This document shows, piece after piece, positions 21,889 through 23,815 of a DNA stretch of 23,815 bases; the first letter of the stretch is position 1; every line of letters starts with the position of its first letter. Source of the stretch: Oscillospiraceae bacterium (GTDB lineage Bacteria; Bacillota; Clostridia; Oscillospirales; Ruminococcaceae). The stretch lies in assembly GCA_017528675.1 (NCBI GenBank), contig JAFXOO010000334.1, positions 1 through 23,815 of the forward strand, written 5' to 3'. The notes beneath the pieces are model-generated. The model did no database searches. It had not been told where the DNA came from and saw only the letters and a list, made by a program, of their open reading frames with translations. The translations under genes were made by a program, and so were the position numbers.

Positions 21889-22125
21889 TCATGTCAGGGA
21901 ACGTACTTCCTCGGAATCCACGCCATCGCCCAGGCGGAACAGCAGCGTTGCACACCAGACAGCGGAGAACGCCACCAGAACATAGACCGCTCTGCTCAGA
22001 ATGGATTCGGCACCGCCGAAGAGCCATGCTACCAGGTCGAACTGGAACAGGCCGACCAGACCCCAGTTCAGGCCGCCGATGGTCAGCAGTGTCAGGAAGA
22101 TTTTATCCCACAGGTGATTGTTCAT
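21889..22125 (-). CDS. Small DUF378-family membrane protein
   Basis: The 78-residue product matches the DUF378 pattern: a first membrane helix with TIGGLNWGLVGLFQFDLV (about 16-33) and a second, YVLVAFSAVWCATLLF (about 48-63), then a short acidic tail. The GGLNWGL motif is the family hallmark; its function is unknown. The ATG at 22125 follows GAGGGTTACAG; an in-frame extension upstream covers the promoter and is rejected. It appears to be monocistronic and is divergent from the amidohydrolase gene. Confidence 0.87.
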   Translation of the reverse strand: MNNHLWDKIFLTLLTIGGLNWGLVGLFQFDLVAWLFGGAESILSRAVYVLVAFSAVWCATLLFRLGDGVDSEEVRSLT

Positions 22126-22189
22126 CTGTAACCCTCTTTTCTGCGAGCCGGCATGGCTCACGATGGTAGTATGCACAGAGAACACGGGA

Positions 22190-22220
22190 ATTATACTGGT
22201 ACATTTTGTCAACTGACAAA
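22190..22220 (-). promoter_or_regulatory. Promoter of the DUF378 gene with a palindrome over the -35 box
   Basis: On the minus strand TTGTCA (22219-22214), 18-base spacer and TATAAT (22195-22190). The -35 box is half of an inverted repeat TTTGTCA-N2-TGACAAA at 22205-22220, a possible operator serving the divergent pair. Confidence 0.55.
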
Positions 22221-22258
22221 CTGCATGCCGGCACACAATGACACAGGAGGACATCTGA

Positions 22259-23053
22259 ATGCAACTGATTGATTTTCATGTACATGCGTTTGCGGATAAG
22301 ATCGCAGGGCGCACCATTGCAGCACTGGAGGCCACTGCCGGGAAGGCTGCCGTCACGAACGGCACGCTGTCCGATACCGAGGCAAAGATGCAGGGCTGGG
22401 GCGTAGACGGCTTCGTTCTGCTGAGCATTGCGACAAAGCCCTCGCAGCATCTTGTCTGCAACAACTGGGCAGCTTCCTGCCGGTCTGACCATGTGTTCCC
22501 GTTCGGGAGCGTTCACCCGGACGGTGAGGACGCACTGGCGGAGCTTGAACGCATCAAGGCACTTGGGCTGTATGGTGTGAAGCTGCATCCGGACTATCAG
22601 CATTTCTATGCCGATGAGGAGCGGATGCTGCCGATTTACCGGAAATGCGGTGAGCTGGGGCTGCCGATCCTGTTCCATGCGGGTGTGGATCCGGTATGCC
22701 CGGACGACATTCACTGCACACCCCGGATGGCAGCGAAAATTCTGGAAAAATGCCCGGATACCACGATGATTTTAGCGCACCTTGGCGGAAACCAGTGCTG
22801 GGACGAGGTGGAGAAAGTTCTCGCCGGGCAATTCGGGAATCTCTATCTGGATACCTCACTGGCGGGGAGCTATGTTGCAGAGGAGCAGCTTGCACGCCTC
22901 ATCGAAAAGCAGGGGGCAGACCGGTTCCTCTTTGCGAGCGACTGCCCCTGGGACACGCCTGACCTCACAAGGGATAAACTGCGCAGAATCGGGCTTCCGG
23001 ACGAGAAGCTGCAAATGATTTTTGCAGAAAATGCCAAGAATCTGCTGATGTAG
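22259..23053 (+). CDS. Amidohydrolase-family metal-dependent hydrolase
   Basis: The 264-residue product has the Amidohydro_2 barrel pattern. HVH (H7, H9) is the N-terminal metal site, GVKLHP contributes K108 and H110, followed by LFHAG (H140), ILAHLGG (H174) and FASDCPW (D228). Members hydrolyse or decarboxylate small cyclic substrates; TatD-like nucleases are a more distant option. The substrate cannot be assigned. AGGAGG ten bases upstream supports the ATG at 22259. No partner genes are linked; spoVT is convergent downstream. Confidence 0.88.
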   Translation: MQLIDFHVHAFADKIAGRTIAALEATAGKAAVTNGTLSDTEAKMQGWGVDGFVLLSIATKPSQHLVCNNWAASCRSDHVFPFGSVHPDGEDALAELERIKALGLYGVKLHPDYQHFYADEERMLPIYRKCGELGLPILFHAGVDPVCPDDIHCTPRMAAKILEKCPDTTMILAHLGGNQCWDEVEKVLAGQFGNLYLDTSLAGSYVAEEQLARLIEKQGADRFLFASDCPWDTPDLTRDKLRRIGLPDEKLQMIFAENAKNLLM

Positions 23054-23057
23054 GCGG

Positions 23058-23102
23058 ACAGGCGGGGGGGAAGCCCCACCCGGCCGGTCCGGGGACGCCC
23101 TG
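23058..23102. other. Hairpin-rich gap between the amidohydrolase gene and spoVT
   Basis: GGGG-AAG-CCCC (23067-23077) and CCCGG/CCGGG (23079-23093) occupy the 49-base convergent gap. Imperfect outer pairing of ACAGG near 23058 with CCTGT near 23099 could enclose them. There is no U-tract, so a terminator role is uncertain. Confidence 0.4.
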
Positions 23103-23639
23103 TTATTCGACCTGCCGTCCGAGGAACTGTGCAGCGGCATTGACGAGGGATTTTTGCAGCTCCGAGACAGTCTGTTTGCTGTTGCTTGACAGGAATGCCA
23201 CAGCGCCGGTCACATCTCCCGCCGAGAGGATCGGCATGGCAGCAAGAGAAGGCTGCTCCATGCCCTCCACCGGGCAGAGCGTGTGGTTGGGGTCATCGGC
23301 AAAATACTGGCGGCGGTTCTCCATCAGCTCCTCCAGCTCCGGCGAGACACGGCGCTCCTGGAATTCCCGCTTTGTCACGCCCGATGTTGCCACCACATGG
23401 TCACGGTCGAACACCACCACCGGACAGCCTGCAAGCTTGTGCATGATGTCTGCGACCTGCGAGGCGCTTTCGCTCAGCTCTCCGATTGCGGAGTATTTCT
23501 TGAAGATCACCTCGCCGTCGGCATTTGTGTAGATTTCGAGAGGGTCGCCCTCCCGGATCCTCATCGTCCGTCTGATTTCCTTCGGGATGACGACTCTGCC
23601 GAGGTCGTCGATGCGTCTGACGATACCTGTTGCTTTCAT
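23103..23639 (-). CDS. spoVT: Stage V sporulation protein T (AbrB-family regulator)
   Basis: SpoVT is a forespore transcription regulator that tunes sigma-G genes, including coat, SASP and germination functions. The 178-residue product equals the Bacillus length. The N-terminal swapped-hairpin AbrB domain is at 1-50 (MKATGIVRRIDDLGRVVIPKEIRR, then GDPLEIYT). A GAF-like C-terminal domain covers about 55-175, with PVVVFDRDHVVATSG and GDVTGAVAFLSS. AAGGAGAATTCTGCT precedes the ATG. With gpr this makes two sporulation genes within 4 kb. Confidence 0.95.
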   Translation of the reverse strand: MKATGIVRRIDDLGRVVIPKEIRRTMRIREGDPLEIYTNADGEVIFKKYSAIGELSESASQVADIMHKLAGCPVVVFDRDHVVATSGVTKREFQERRVSPELEELMENRRQYFADDPNHTLCPVEGMEQPSLAAMPILSAGDVTGAVAFLSSNSKQTVSELQKSLVNAAAQFLGRQVE

Positions 23640-23707
23640 AGCAGAATTCTCCTTGTAACACAGATTTTTGCAGTATGCTGCACGGGTAGTATCTGCAAAT
23701 CAAAGCA

Positions 23708-23738
23708 AATTATGCGATACAGTCCGGGAAGGAATTCA
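23708..23738 (-). promoter_or_regulatory. Possible sigma-G-like promoter of spoVT
   Basis: On the minus strand TGAATT (23738-23733), 18 bases, then CATAATT (23714-23708), close to the sigma-G pattern TGAATA with CATANTA. The leader is about 65 bases. GGAATTCAT is directly repeated at 23731-23739 and 23743-23751. The remaining bases to 23815 show no other gene. Confidence 0.35.
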
Positions 23739-23815
23739 TTTTGGAATTCATGCAGAAAATGCATGCGAATCATTGTCCCCGCTCCGCCGCAGACACGGCA
23801 TCACAGTGCCCCACC

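Overview
The window looks like chromosome of a spore-lineage Firmicute of the Ruminococcus type (Oscillospiraceae). Four things point there: a yggS-sepF-ylmH-divIVA-ileS division cluster in the order typical of Firmicutes, the sporulation genes gpr and spoVT, a secreted GH74 xyloglucanase carrying a cellulosome-type dockerin, and GC-rich coding sequence with AT-rich sigma-A promoters and purine-rich ribosome binding sites. The genus is inferred from content; no species was identified.

Layout. (1) 1-10261, plus strand: tail of an unidentified upstream gene, yggS, sepF, ylmH, divIVA, an intrinsic terminator, then ileS, a leader hairpin, lspA, rluD, a Cof-type HAD phosphatase and a 789-residue GT-C-like membrane protein. 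Most junctions overlap or nearly touch. (2) 10262-10544: a convergent gap with a terminator and a palindromic repeat. (3) 10545-13829, minus: an FHA protein, a SEDS (FtsW/RodA) glycosyltransferase and a class B penicillin-binding protein, overlapping by 8 and 4 bases; this is a compact septal or elongation cell-wall module. (4) 13830-14900: divergent promoters, then hpf (ribosome hibernation) with a leader interrupted by a repeat element, a terminator, and tRNA-Arg(ACG) with its own promoter and terminator. (5) 14990-16849, minus: a yhfC-sdpR-sdpI operon (intramembrane protease, ArsR-type repressor, SdpI immunity or receptor protein) behind a strong promoter and two matching operators. (6) 16862-20011: an inverted copy of the repeat and the GH74-dockerin enzyme. 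(7) 20012-21748: gpr, then a run of about nine hairpins, then divergent rpsT. (8) 21787-23815: a small DUF378 membrane protein, a divergent amidohydrolase, and convergent spoVT.

The most unusual items are these: the yhfC-sdpR-sdpI operon with two operators GTATTTAGA-N6-TCTAAATAC exactly 42 bp apart centre to centre; the 118-bp hairpin-rich repeat present in opposite orientation at 10374-10491 and 16914-17031; a related element in the hpf leader bracketed by a 19-bp near-perfect direct repeat; and the hairpin array between gpr and rpsT. No CRISPR array, transposase, integrase or phage gene was seen. All functional names rest on motif reading by eye, without database searches.
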